A stretch of 17,752 bases of DNA from an uncultured Oscillospiraceae bacterium (GCA_900553955.1 USFO01000022.1:1-17752), one strand, 5' to 3'; counted from the stretch's first letter, positions 1 through 6,586 are shown. Notes: a model not told the origin generated them from the letters alone. Numbers and translations: made by a program.

Positions 1-98
1 CCGCCAAAGGCACTTCGTGCCAGCTGAGGTTATTTATTTTAATGCCGCAGTGCAAGGCGCAAGCTTTGCGCCGCGGCTGAGCCGCGGTTAGCTCGGCG
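1..98. repeat. Dispersed repeat at left contig end
   Basis: The first 55 bases are identical to the reverse complement of the last 55 bases (17698-17752). After a differing stretch of about 17 bases, the two ends agree again at a CGGCTGAGCCGCG-like palindrome (74-86 here, 17668-17680 at the other end). It contains a small GGCAC-TTC-GTGCC hairpin. No gene is visible. It is best read as one copy of a genome-dispersed repeat that ended the assembly. Confidence 0.8.
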
Positions 99-330
99 AG
101 GGCGCTCCCGCGCCGTACGCTGATGTTGCCGAAGTGCGAGGCGCAGAAGTTAAGCCCGCCCACGGCGGGCTGCCCTCATCCGTCACGGTGCGGCGCAGCG
201 CCGCACCGCGCCACCTTCCCCAAGGGGAAGGCTAAGCGCTCCCGCCGCCGTGCACAAAATCAGCACTGTGAGCACAGCGAAGCCGAGGCTCGCGCCGAGG
301 GTGTTACAATATGTGTTTTTGCATAAAAAT
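99..330. repeat. Palindrome-rich intergenic repeat region
   Basis: This stretch has no convincing gene. It holds several G+C-rich palindromes in a row, for example around 151-170 (GCCCGCC-ACGGCGGGC), 186-210 (TGCGGCGC-AGCGCCGCA) and 216-232 (CCTTCCCC-AAGGGGAAGG). The last is the kind of CCTTCCCC/GGGGAAGG stem common in intergenic repeats of Oscillospiraceae. The short open frames across it read as low-complexity Arg/Pro/Ala sequence and have no ribosome site, so they are not called. Confidence 0.6.
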
Positions 331-367
331 AACCGCTTGATTTTGGCTTAATCAAGCGGTTTTTTGT
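331..367 (-). terminator. Rho-independent terminator of tRNA-Leu
   Basis: Twelve-base arms AACCGCTTGATT and AATCAAGCGGTT are separated by a 7-base loop, with A/T-rich tails on both sides. It begins immediately beyond the CCA end of the tRNA-Leu gene in the minus direction, so it should end that transcript. The T-run on the plus side could make it work in both directions. Confidence 0.8.
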
Positions 368-454
368 TGGTACCGGTGATGGGGGTCGAACCCACACGGT
401 ATCGCTACCAACGGATTTTGAGTCCGTCACGTCTGCCAATTCCATCACACCGGC
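368..454 (-). tRNA. tRNA-Leu (anticodon CAA)
   Basis: Read on the minus strand this folds as a complete class II tRNA. It has acceptor arms GCCGGTG and CACCGGT, discriminator A73 and an encoded CCA (368-370). The anticodon stem ACGGA/TCCGT carries loop CTCAAAA, giving anticodon CAA for UUG codons. A long variable arm (GGTA-GCGA-TACC) and a TTCGACC T-loop are present. The long variable arm, A73 and the anticodon all fit leucine. It is transcribed alone, with its own promoter and terminator. Confidence 0.95.
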
Positions 455-466
455 TTATTCCTATAT

Positions 467-495
467 AATTTACCACAAATCTGCGGCTTTTGCAA
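467..495 (-). promoter_or_regulatory. Promoter of tRNA-Leu
   Basis: On the minus strand TTGCAA (490-495) and TAAATT (467-472) are separated by 17 bases, and the tRNA begins 12 bases after the -10 element. This matches a housekeeping-sigma promoter and explains separate expression of the tRNA from the sfsA operon upstream. Confidence 0.6.
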
Positions 496-500
496 GAGTT

Positions 501-1178
501 TTATTCAAGGCAAACGGGAATTTTGTTCTCCGCCGCAATAAAGTCCGGCTCCACGCGGCAGTCCGCCGCATAAATTTCCACTCCCGCTCTCGCCGCTTCA
601 AGAAGTGCGTCTGCAAAATCCGGGTCGGTTTCCCTGTTCGGTGCGAAAGAAAATATTCCTTTCATAGCTATTACGAACAGCACCGCGGCACGGTAGCCCT
701 GCGCCCTTGCGGCGGCAAGCTCCCGCAGGTGCTTCGCTCCGCGAAGGGTGGGTGCGTCCGGAAACATGGCGATTCCGTCCCGATTTAGGGTGACTCCTTT
801 TACTTCAAGGAATATTTTGTCGAAATTATCCTCTATGTAAAAATCAAAGCGGCTGTTCCCGAACTTTGTTTCCGGTTTTATCAGCTTATAGCCGGGAAAG
901 AGGGTGGGAATATATTCTGCGGCGACCCTGTTCGGAGCAAGGCTGTCTATGTTCACGATTTCGTCTTTGCGGCGCACAGCCACAAGGTCAAATTTGGTCT
1001 TGCGGGCGGGATTTTCCGCGGGCAGCAGGAAAATTTCCGCACCGGGCACAAGCAGCTCCCTCATTCTTCCGGTGTTCATCACATGGCAGATTTCCTCCCT
1101 GCCGTCAAGCTCCGCCACCGCGATAAAGCGGTTGGGGCGGCTTACAAACCGCGCCGAAATCACGCTTTTATATCTCAT
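501..1178 (-). CDS. sfsA: SfsA family DNA/RNA nuclease-like protein
   Basis: This 225-aa protein has the normal SfsA length. SfsA was first named for sugar fermentation stimulation in E. coli; the family has an N-terminal OB-like nucleic-acid-binding part and a C-terminal PD-(D/E)XK nuclease-like core. Visible signatures are NTGRMRELLVPGA (about residues 35-47), RKTKFDL, VNIDSLAPN, RFDFYIED, the LEVKGVTL core strand (Glu and Lys being the likely catalytic residues) and FPDAPTLRGAKHL. Its start overlaps the end of the radical SAM gene by 11 nt, so the two are co-transcribed and probably translationally coupled. The cytoplasmic role and true substrate in Clostridia remain uncertain. Family assignment is firm. 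Confidence 0.95.
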   Translation of the reverse strand: MRYKSVISARFVSRPNRFIAVAELDGREEICHVMNTGRMRELLVPGAEIFLLPAENPARKTKFDLVAVRRKDEIVNIDSLAPNRVAAEYIPTLFPGYKLIKPETKFGNSRFDFYIEDNFDKIFLEVKGVTLNRDGIAMFPDAPTLRGAKHLRELAAARAQGYRAAVLFVIAMKGIFSFAPNRETDPDFADALLEAARAGVEIYAADCRVEPDFIAAENKIPVCLE

Positions 1179-2076
1179 AATGTTCCCCCTGAACCACGTT
1201 GTCGCGGCGAAAAGCTCCGTTCACCGCATTGAGCACCCGCTTTTTATCCGCCGACCACAGGGGCGCAATCAAATATTTTTTGTCGCCGTCCCCGGTGAGC
1301 CTGTGAATTGTCATCTGCGGCGGCAGACGCCGAACGCACTCCTCCAAGGCGGAAATATATTCCTCCATGCCCATAACCTCAAATTCCCCGGCGGCGTACT
1401 GCTCCGCCATATCGGTTCCACGAAGAACGTGAAGAAGCTGAAGCTTTATGCCGTCGGCGCCGCTTTTGCCGATGTAATCGGCGGTCTGCGCCGCCATTTC
1501 CGGCGTTTCGCCCGGCAGCCCGATTATCATGTGAACCACAGTGTAAAGTCCTGCCGCTTTACAGTCCTTCACCGCTTTGTCGAACACGGAAAGGTCATAT
1601 CCCCGGCGGATTTTCTCCGCGGTTTGCTCGTGGATAGTCTGCAAGCCGAGTTCCACCCAAACGGGCTTTATCTTATTGAGGCGCGCCAGCAGCTCCAAAG
1701 CCTCCGGCGGCAGGCAGTCCGGGCGTGTTCCCACGGAGAGGGCGGCAATATCCGGGTGGGCAAGCGCCTCGCCGAAAAGCGCCTCAAGCCGCTTTACAGG
1801 GGCGTAGGTGTTCGTATAGCTCTGAAAATACGCTATGTATTTTCCGGAGGGATTTTTCTTTTCCACCCGGCGCTTGGCGCGCTCTATCTGCTCCGATGCG
1901 GAGGCGCACTGTCCCTCGGCGAAGCTTCCGCTCCCCCCGAGGCAGAAGGTACAGCCACGGCTCCCGATTGTGCCGTCCCTGTTCGGGCAGGTGAACCCGC
2001 CGTCCAAAGCTAATTTATAGAGCTTTTCGCCGAATTTTTCCCGAAGCTCCTCGTTCAGCGAACGGTAATACATCAC
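1168..2076 (-). CDS. TIGR01212-type radical SAM protein (YhcC/YtqA-like)
   Basis: This 302-aa protein opens with the family signature CPNRDGTIGSRGCTFC. Cys30, Cys42 and Cys45 are the expected ligands of the SAM-cleaving 4Fe-4S cluster in the widely spaced form typical of YhcC/YtqA rather than the usual CxxxCxxC. Further along are YFQSYTNTYAP, the GTRPDCLP strand, LGLQTIHEQT and HMIIGLPGET, all usual for this Elp3-like radical SAM group. The reaction and substrate of the family are not established. The start is an ATG preceded by GAAAGGAGG. It is the first gene of a two-gene unit with sfsA. Confidence 0.93.
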   Translation of the reverse strand: MMYYRSLNEELREKFGEKLYKLALDGGFTCPNRDGTIGSRGCTFCLGGSGSFAEGQCASASEQIERAKRRVEKKNPSGKYIAYFQSYTNTYAPVKRLEALFGEALAHPDIAALSVGTRPDCLPPEALELLARLNKIKPVWVELGLQTIHEQTAEKIRRGYDLSVFDKAVKDCKAAGLYTVVHMIIGLPGETPEMAAQTADYIGKSGADGIKLQLLHVLRGTDMAEQYAAGEFEVMGMEEYISALEECVRRLPPQMTIHRLTGDGDKKYLIAPLWSADKKRVLNAVNGAFRRDNVVQGEHYEI

Positions 2077-2196
2077 AGTCCTCCTTTCAATATTGCTTTA
2101 CAGCGAAGTAAAAAAAGTGTATAATCAAAGCGCGGATATTTCCCGCCGAAATACTCCGCTCCGACTGAATTACAAGCTAAGAGGCGCTTTGCGCCG
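2077..2196. other. Intergenic DNA between the radical SAM gene and MITE copy 1
   Basis: Part of the 321-base gap between divergent genes at 2076 and 2398. Apart from the ribosome site of the radical SAM gene (GGAGG, around 2084-2088), I see no clear -35/-10 pair with good spacing. The GAGGCGC-TTT-GCGCC palindrome at 2181-2197 borders the MITE-like element. Confidence 0.4.
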
Positions 2197-2356
2197 CAGC
2201 TTGTCGAAAAACTTCGTTTTCCGTCAAGCTGACTTGAACAAAAACGAAAGACACCCCTGATGGGTTTCTTTCGTTGCTATCTTCCTTTCCGATAGCTTAT
2301 AATCCTATGCACAGAAACGAGAAAGCTCTGCTGCGCAGGACTTTCTCGACAGCCTG
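2197..2356 (+). mobile_element. MITE-like repeat element, copy 1
   Basis: A 160-base non-coding element that runs CAG...CTG. Its ends form imperfect inverted repeats (CAGCTTGTCGAAAAAC and, reversed, CAGGCTGTCGAGAAAG). It is highly similar over its whole length to the reverse complement of 6354-6507. The same 17 bases, GAGGCGCTTTGCGCCGC, stand on both sides (2181-2197 and 2356-2372), like a target duplication of a hairpin. A TTGCTA-18-TATAAT pair inside (2274-2303) points toward the gene at 2398. It encodes no transposase, so it would need one supplied in trans. Confidence 0.75.
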
Positions 2357-2397
2357 AGGCGCTTTGCGCCGCTCAATTTTTATTTTGAGGTGAAATT

Positions 2398-2703
2398 ATG
2401 ACTTTCTACGGTCCAATACTGCTTTCCGCCGTAAAAAACAACTTTATAAGCGCGCTTGTTCCCTTTATTCTCAGCGCTTCCCTTATGACCATCGCATTTT
2501 TTTTCATGCGCGCCATCCACAAAAAGCGCCACCCAACCGAGGAGGATATTAAGGAGACGAACCGCAAGCGCCGCGAGCGGGAAAAGCTGGAGCGCGAAAC
2601 CATGTCCAAGGTCAGCGACACGCTCTCCGGCAAAAAATCCGACGGCGAACGGGAGAAAAACGGTCTGCGCTCCGGCAAATACAAAAAGAAGAAAAAGAGA
2701 TAA
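2398..2703 (+). CDS. Small single-span membrane protein, unknown function
   Basis: A 101-aa protein I do not recognise. Residues about 15-38 (ISALVPFILSASLMTIAFFFM) form one likely membrane helix. A long, highly charged cytoplasmic tail follows (IHKKRHPTEEDIKETNRKRREREKLE), probably helical, ending in a Lys/Arg-rich stretch KYKKKKKR. The ATG has a good ribosome site (GAGGTG, 7 bases upstream), which supports a real gene. The predicted topology, with Lys/Arg after the helix, places the tail inside. It lies just downstream of MITE copy 1, which could supply its promoter. The basic tail could touch nucleic acid or the membrane surface, but this is speculation. Confidence 0.7.
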   Translation: MTFYGPILLSAVKNNFISALVPFILSASLMTIAFFFMRAIHKKRHPTEEDIKETNRKRREREKLERETMSKVSDTLSGKKSDGEREKNGLRSGKYKKKKKR

Positions 2704-2729
2704 GTGGAACTTGCCGCGGCTGCGGTGAG

Positions 2730-2812
2730 GGAACTTGGCTCCCCTGTGTAAGATTTTCGCCGAGCGTTTGCAAAGCGGTTCTCGGCTCCCCTGTGTAAGG
2801 GGAGCCGAGAAT
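2730..2812. repeat. Hairpin repeat (GGCTCCCCTGTG family)
   Basis: Contains two copies of GGCTCCCCTGTGTAAG (about 2738 and 2785). The second forms a perfect 14-base stem, TTCTCGGCTCCCCT (2779-2792) with AGGGGAGCCGAGAA (2798-2811), around a GTGTA loop. The same TCTCGGCTCCCCTGTG word starts the repeat at 10541 in the feo operon, so this is a dispersed repeat of this genome. There is no T-run, so it is not a standard terminator. Confidence 0.65.
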
Positions 2813-2884
2813 GCACCCCGTTACTGCTGTGCCACACAACTATAAAGATGTGCCCGCACGGCGGTCACACCACAATTATTCATT

Positions 2885-2915
2885 TAATCAAAATGCGCCG
2901 CGGGACAGCGGCGCA
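2885..2915 (-). terminator. Terminator of the EutP-like gene
   Basis: Eight-base arms TGCGCCGC (2894-2901) and GCGGCGCA (2908-2915) enclose a 6-base loop. On the minus strand the stem is followed by TTTTGATT. It sits 18 bases after the stop of the minus-strand GTPase gene. Confidence 0.7.
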
Positions 2916-2932
2916 CTTATGAAATGCGAATA

Positions 2933-3484
2933 TCAATAGTCGTGCAGGTCAATGGTGTTCACAAGGTCGATAAGTTCTTCAATTCCCCTGCCGGTGAGGG
3001 CGCTGGTGATGACAATTCGCCGTGCGCCTGCGTTTTCGAGAAAGGTTATCGCCTGCTCCGTGGGAGTGTCCTCGGTGTCCGCCTTGGTAACTATGCCGAT
3101 AACCGGGCGCGCGAAGCTCATGGAGAACATCTGCGGCAGACGGCATATATCGTTCCCGCAGTCGTGGCAGAAGCAGACTATGTCCGCGTCGTATGCGGGC
3201 GTAATCGCCGCACCGCGGCTGAAAAAGGGCGTATCGGTGTATTCGCCGGGGGTATCAATGGCATCCGACCACGCCTCTATGGACTGGGTCTTGTGATACT
3301 GCATATCAAGATTGTGCAGGCGGCGGATAAGAGTGGTCTTTCCGCAGCGGCTGCGCCCCACGAGAATGATTTTTCTGCTTTCGATTTTCTTTTCTATACC
3401 CAAAGGCTTATAGTATTCTTCTCTGTCCTCTGGATTTATCAGAGCGGACATTCCGCTGTCGCGTGCTTCGGACAACAAAAACAC
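2933..3484 (-). CDS. eutP: EutP/PduV family P-loop GTPase-like protein
   Basis: Up to 183 aa. The Ras-like nucleotide-binding motifs are all present: P-loop GRSRCGKTT (about residues 43-51), IDTPGEYTD (switch II), TKAD (G4) and TSALTG (G5). The spacing, the short length and the DTPGEY form are typical of EutP/PduV, an accessory protein of ethanolamine/propanediol microcompartments (Salmonella EutP has acetate kinase activity). No other eut or pdu gene is in the window. The protein carries about 38 extra residues before the P-loop, where relatives usually have only a few. The longest frame begins with GTG at 3484, but AGAAGGTG lies correctly spaced for the TTG at 3475, and an ATG exists at 3451, so the start is uncertain. 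Confidence 0.85.
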   Translation of the reverse strand: MFLLSEARDSGMSALINPEDREEYYKPLGIEKKIESRKIILVGRSRCGKTTLIRRLHNLDMQYHKTQSIEAWSDAIDTPGEYTDTPFFSRGAAITPAYDADIVCFCHDCGNDICRLPQMFSMSFARPVIGIVTKADTEDTPTEQAITFLENAGARRIVITSALTGRGIEELIDLVNTIDLHDY

Positions 3485-3513
3485 CTTCTTCGTAAATGGT
3501 CGGTATTGTGTAT

Positions 3514-3542
3514 ATTATAATACCGTTTTTGCCATTTTGCAA
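3514..3542 (-). promoter_or_regulatory. Promoter of the EutP-like gene
   Basis: Minus-strand TTGCAA (3537-3542) and TATAAT (3514-3519) are separated by exactly 17 bases, about 30 bases upstream of the coding start. The TATTATAATA core reads almost the same on both strands, so a divergent start toward the pseudouridine synthase is possible, but no good plus-strand -35 is seen. Confidence 0.7.
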
Positions 3543-3584
3543 GGCTTCGGACAAAAACCGCACAGGAAAGGAGGGCGCTGCCCT

Positions 3585-4274
3585 TTGATTAAAATTTTAT
3601 ATGAGGACAGGGTCGCCGCCGTAGCGGAAAAGCCCGCCTCCCTGCTCTCCGAGCCCGCTCCCGGCGGCGAGGACATTGTAACCGCACTTTCGCTGCAGCT
3701 CGGGGTGCAGTGCTATCTCGTTCACCGACTTGACCGGGGAACCGGCGGCGTTATGCTCCTTGCGAAGTCAAGCGCCGCCGCCGCGGATTTTTCAAGGCTG
3801 ATTCAGGAACGAAACGGCTTTGAGAAAGAGTACCTTGCGGTGGTAAGCGGCGTTCCGGATGAGCCGCAGGGGCATTTTGAGGATTTGCTCTTCAAAGATT
3901 CGCAGAAAAACAAGGTTTTTATCGTCAAGCGGGAACGCCGCGGGGTGAAGAAAGCCGCCCTCGACTACCGGGTGCTCAAAACGCTTGAGCACGACGGCAA
4001 GGTCTGCTCGCTGGTGCTCGTTCGGCTGCTCACCGGGCGAACCCACCAAATTCGGGTGCAGTTCGCCGGACGAAAAATGCCCCTTTTGGGGGACGGCAAA
4101 TACGGCAGCCGGGACAACCGCTGCGAAACCGCCCTTTGGAGCTTTCGTCTTTCGTACAAAGACCCGAAAAGCGGCAAGGTGGTCTGCGCCCGCTCCCTGC
4201 CCCCTGCGGAATATCCGTGGAGCCTGTTCGATATAGAAAATTCAGTTAAGGAGGAAACACCATGGAACGTGTAA
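3585..4274 (+). CDS. RluA family pseudouridine synthase
   Basis: A 229-aa enzyme that converts specific uridines in rRNA or tRNA to pseudouridine. The catalytic loop HRLDRGTGG (about residues 47-55, Asp50 the catalytic residue), the KEYLAVV strand and GRTHQIRVQF are all present. There is no N-terminal S4 domain, so it resembles the short RluA/TruC-like or YlyB-like single-domain forms; the target base cannot be told. I chose TTG at 3585 because AGGAAAGGAGGG lies just upstream and the product then begins with IKILYED, as relatives do. The frame is open back to 3537, but that TTG overlaps the -35 of the divergent gene. Its last 13 nt overlap the GIY-YIG gene. Confidence 0.93.
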   Translation: MIKILYEDRVAAVAEKPASLLSEPAPGGEDIVTALSLQLGVQCYLVHRLDRGTGGVMLLAKSSAAAADFSRLIQERNGFEKEYLAVVSGVPDEPQGHFEDLLFKDSQKNKVFIVKRERRGVKKAALDYRVLKTLEHDGKVCSLVLVRLLTGRTHQIRVQFAGRKMPLLGDGKYGSRDNRCETALWSFRLSYKDPKSGKVVCARSLPPAEYPWSLFDIENSVKEETPWNV

Positions 4275-4927
4275 CCCACTTCGGAGAAAATCTGCAAAAG
4301 CACAAGTACTCGTTCAAGCTTGTACGCGACGAATTTGCCCTGCCGAACACAAGACCGTCGCTGCCTGCGTTCAATTCCCTTGTGGCACAAAATGCCTATG
4401 CGGACAGCACCCACACAAAATACAGTCAGGAATGGTGCGAAGAATATCGCAAGGTGTGCCTGCAAAATTACGACCTCAATATGAAGTATTTTGCTTCTCT
4501 TTCTAAAGAAGACTTTAATAACGAACTGGAAAATTACCTTTGCCGGCATAAGGGCTTTCACGAAATCCGCAAACTTGCCTATTGCGATGGCTTGGAAGGC
4601 TTTTATATCATGGTTCTTGACGAATATAAGCAGGTCTATATTGGCAAAACTTACGATATAAAAAAGCGCATAAAAAAACACTGGACAATTACAAAGGATT
4701 TTGACCGCGTTTTGCTGCCGATGTATAACACCGATTCCGTTTTCTCCATAGACTTTTTCCGCGCATTGGATACTACAAGAATTTTTGTGTGGGAATATCC
4801 CGCTTCCGATGAAACCGAAGCGAAACTTATCGAAGATTTCCCAAAAATATATTGCACAAACCGCATAGGCGGCGGCGTGCACGACAACATGGCCGCATTA
4901 GCCACAATGAACAGACGCAAATTTTGA
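4262..4927 (+). CDS. GIY-YIG domain protein, unknown role
   Basis: This 221-aa protein has a GIY-YIG nuclease-type domain in its second half: GFYIM (113-117), VYIG (125-128), Arg136, His140, Glu186 and Asn200, which match the order of conserved residues in GIY-YIG endonucleases. The first 110 residues, rich in Tyr, Asn and charged residues, match nothing I recognise. The ATG lies inside the end of the pseudouridine synthase gene, with ribosome site AAGGAGG; 17 bases separate its stop from rsmA. Base composition is visibly A+T-richer than both neighbours, and codons such as AAT, TAT and ATA are frequent. This suggests later arrival between two RNA-modification genes. It may be a DNA nuclease, or an inactive binding domain. 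Confidence 0.8.
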   Translation: MERVTHFGENLQKHKYSFKLVRDEFALPNTRPSLPAFNSLVAQNAYADSTHTKYSQEWCEEYRKVCLQNYDLNMKYFASLSKEDFNNELENYLCRHKGFHEIRKLAYCDGLEGFYIMVLDEYKQVYIGKTYDIKKRIKKHWTITKDFDRVLLPMYNTDSVFSIDFFRALDTTRIFVWEYPASDETEAKLIEDFPKIYCTNRIGGGVHDNMAALATMNRRKF

Positions 4928-4944
4928 ACTGACGGAGGATATAA

Positions 4945-5817
4945 ATGCCCGAACTTTCTAATATAAACGTGGTCAGAGAAATTCTTTCCCGACACGGCTT
5001 TCATTTTTCAAAAGCACTGGGGCAAAACTTCATCGTGAACCCGGAGGTTTGCCCGCGAATTGCCTGCGAAAGCGGCGTTGACAAGGATATGTGCGCCTTG
5101 GAAATAGGCCCCGGCATAGGCGTGCTCACCAAGGAGCTTGCGAAGCGGGCAAAGCGGGTGCTCGCCGTGGAAATCGACGAGGCTCTGCCCCCTGTTTTGG
5201 CGGAAACCTTAGCGGAGTTCGACAATGTAACCGTGCTCAATGCCGACGTGCTCAAAATCGACGTGCTCAAAACCGCAAGGGAGCATTTCGGCGATACCCC
5301 ATTTGTGGTCTGCGCGAACCTGCCCTACTACATCACCTCCCCCATTCTGATGAAGCTGCTTGAGGAGGGCTGCGGCGCGGAGAGCATAACCGTCATGGTT
5401 CAGAAGGAGGCGGCGCAGCGTATCACCGCAAAGCCCGGCACCCGGGACTGCGGCGCGCTCACCGCGGCAATTCACTATTACAGCGAACCCGAAAAGCTCT
5501 TCGACGTGGGCAAAAACAGCTTTGTTCCCGCTCCGAAGGTGGATTCCTCCGTTATCCGCCTTAAAATCCGCAAGGAACCGCCTGTTTCCGTTCCCGACGA
5601 AAAATATTTCTTCAAGGTGATACGGGCGTCCTTCGGACAGAGGAGAAAAACTCTTGCGAACTCCGTTTCCGGAGGGCTTGGCTTCACCAAAGACGAAATT
5701 TTATGCGCCTTGGAACGCTGCGGTCTTTCCCCCACCGCCCGCGCGGAGGAGCTTTCCCTTGAGGATTTTGCGGCGTTTTCCGCCGCCCTCGCCGAAATTC
5801 CGCAAAACAGGACTTGA
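4945..5817 (+). CDS. rsmA: 16S rRNA (adenine1518/1519-N6)-dimethyltransferase RsmA
   Basis: A 290-aa protein (usual family length) that dimethylates two adjacent adenines in helix 45 of 16S rRNA, using SAM, during late 30S assembly. Signatures in order are LGQNFIVN (25-32), the SAM-binding ALEIGPGIGVLT (51-62), VEIDEAL (75-81), NADVL (99-103), catalytic NLPYYITSPI (125-134), VMVQKEAAQRI and FVPAPKVDSSVIRL. The C-terminal helical domain follows. The ATG has ribosome site ACGGAGG. It closes a three-gene plus-strand group. Loss of RsmA gives kasugamycin resistance in other bacteria (family knowledge). A small in-frame 15-base duplication encodes DVLKIDVLK at residues 101-109. Confidence 0.97.
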   Translation: MPELSNINVVREILSRHGFHFSKALGQNFIVNPEVCPRIACESGVDKDMCALEIGPGIGVLTKELAKRAKRVLAVEIDEALPPVLAETLAEFDNVTVLNADVLKIDVLKTAREHFGDTPFVVCANLPYYITSPILMKLLEEGCGAESITVMVQKEAAQRITAKPGTRDCGALTAAIHYYSEPEKLFDVGKNSFVPAPKVDSSVIRLKIRKEPPVSVPDEKYFFKVIRASFGQRRKTLANSVSGGLGFTKDEILCALERCGLSPTARAEELSLEDFAAFSAALAEIPQNRT

Positions 5818-5842
5818 AATATATTGTGACAGCATGTATAAT
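5814..5842 (+). promoter_or_regulatory. Promoter of the DUF4430 lipoprotein gene
   Basis: TTGAAA (5814-5819) and TATAAT (5837-5842) lie 17 bases apart. The -35 element overlaps the TGA stop codon of rsmA. A small hairpin GCCGCA...TGCGGC follows in the leader (5849-5870). The lipoprotein is therefore likely a separate transcription unit. Confidence 0.7.
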
Positions 5843-5900
5843 ATCATAGCCGCAGTATAATATTTGCGGCTCATAAAATAAAAGTAAGGAGAACAAAAAC

Positions 5901-6278
5901 ATGAAAAAGGTACTTTCCCTTCTGCTCGCGCTCGTAATGGTATTCTGCTTTGCGTCCTGCGGCAAAAAGGCAGAAACCGTAGAATTCAAGGTAAGCGACC
6001 TTGAGGGCAACGTTGTTTACGATTTTTCCGTTGACTACAAGGACGGCGCCACCGCAGGCGAGCTCCTCGAAGAGGGTCTTAAAGCCAACAACATTTCCTA
6101 TGAGAAATACGATGACACCATGATCGATGTTATCGGCGACCTTGCTCAGGATCACACCGCTTGGAGCCAGTACTGGTCCTTCTACCTCAACGGCAACTAC
6201 GCCGAAAAAGGTCTTTGGGAACAGACTGTTGCCGCAGGCGACCTTGTTGAGCTTAAGATGGAGACCTTCGCGGGCTAA
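5901..6278 (+). CDS. DUF4430 (transcobalamin-C-like) lipoprotein
   Basis: A 125-aa secreted lipoprotein. It has a Lys-Lys start, a hydrophobic stretch and lipobox FASC, with Cys20 as the predicted lipid-bearing residue after signal peptidase II cleavage. The remaining 105 residues match the DUF4430 fold, with the conserved sequence WSQYWSFYLNGNYA near residue 95 and a closing strand DLVELKMETF. This domain is related to the C-terminal domain of transcobalamin/intrinsic factor, and in Firmicutes it occurs in surface proteins, some linked to cobamide uptake. The ligand here is unknown. The ATG has ribosome site AAGGAG. It has its own promoter, and the terminator region downstream is disrupted by MITE copy 2. 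Confidence 0.88.
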   Translation: MKKVLSLLLALVMVFCFASCGKKAETVEFKVSDLEGNVVYDFSVDYKDGATAGELLEEGLKANNISYEKYDDTMIDVIGDLAQDHTAWSQYWSFYLNGNYAEKGLWEQTVAAGDLVELKMETFAG

Positions 6279-6329
6279 TCTTTAAGATTCAAGCTCTTAG
6301 AATTAAGGATTAAGTTTTTAGGCGAAGAA

Positions 6330-6353
6330 AGAGCACCGCACAAGCGGTGCTCT
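6330..6353. repeat. 24-base direct repeat left of MITE copy 2
   Basis: A hairpin with arms AGAGCACCGC and GCGGTGCTCT. It is repeated without change at 6508-6531 on the other side of the MITE-like element. It looks like a duplicated target site, not part of the element, because copy 1 has a different hairpin (17 bases) on each side. Confidence 0.75.
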
Positions 6354-6507
6354 CAGTCTGTCGAAAAAATCCTGCTGCGCAGGATTTTTTCGTTTCTGTG
6401 CATAAGATTATACGTTATCGAAAAGGAAGATAGTAACGAAAGAAACCCATCAGGGGTGCGTTTTTATTCAGGTCAGCTTGACGTAAAACGAAGTTTTTCG
6501 ACAAGCT
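6354..6507 (-). mobile_element. MITE-like repeat element, copy 2
   Basis: A 154-base non-coding element, the inverted partner of 2197-2356. It starts CAGTCTGTCGAAAAAA and its far end reversed reads CAGCTTGTCGAAAAAC, so the ends are imperfect inverted repeats. Inner blocks shared with copy 1 include CACCCCTGATGGGTTTCTTT, TATCTTCCTTT and ATGCACAGAAACGA. Read in the copy 1 direction (minus strand here) it keeps the promoter-like pair TTACTA-18-TATAAT. It is bounded by a perfect 24-base direct repeat, itself a terminator-like hairpin. Confidence 0.78.
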
Positions 6508-6537
6508 GAGAGCACCGCACAAGCGGTGCTCTTTTGT
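6508..6537 (+). terminator. Terminator hairpin of the lipoprotein gene, right copy
   Basis: Ten-base arms AGAGCACCGC and GCGGTGCTCT around ACAA, followed by TTTGTTTT. This copy keeps the T-run, while the identical hairpin at 6330-6353 does not, so the original terminator probably lay here before the element inserted. Confidence 0.7.
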
Positions 6538-6586
6538 TTTATATGAATGCAGAGGCGGCAAATCCCGGCGGAGCTTGCCGCTTATA

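Noticed and set aside
123..326. Open frame in the left repeat region
   Set aside because: Arg/Pro/Ala-rich translation of palindromes, no ribosome site, and overlaps repeat DNA.
904..2013. Long plus-strand frame opposite sfsA and the radical SAM gene
   Set aside because: Shadow of two well-identified minus-strand genes; no family features of its own.
2924..3520. Plus-strand frame opposite the EutP-like gene
   Set aside because: The minus frame has all G-motifs; this one has none.
3965..4882. Minus-strand frame opposite the pseudouridine synthase and GIY-YIG genes
   Set aside because: Crosses two plus-strand genes with clear motifs and ribosome sites; no ribosome site for itself.
5245..5272. 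15-base tandem repeat in rsmA (GACGTGCTCAAAA twice)
   Set aside because: In frame, encodes DVLKIDVLK in a tolerant helix region, and GTG CTC AAA are ordinary codons here; not linked to the GTGCTCAAA leader repeats.
6279..6329. Possible riboswitch or small RNA between the lipoprotein gene and MITE copy 2
   Set aside because: Only short A+T-rich direct echoes (TTAAGATT, TTAAGGAT) and no stable fold; no known class recognised.
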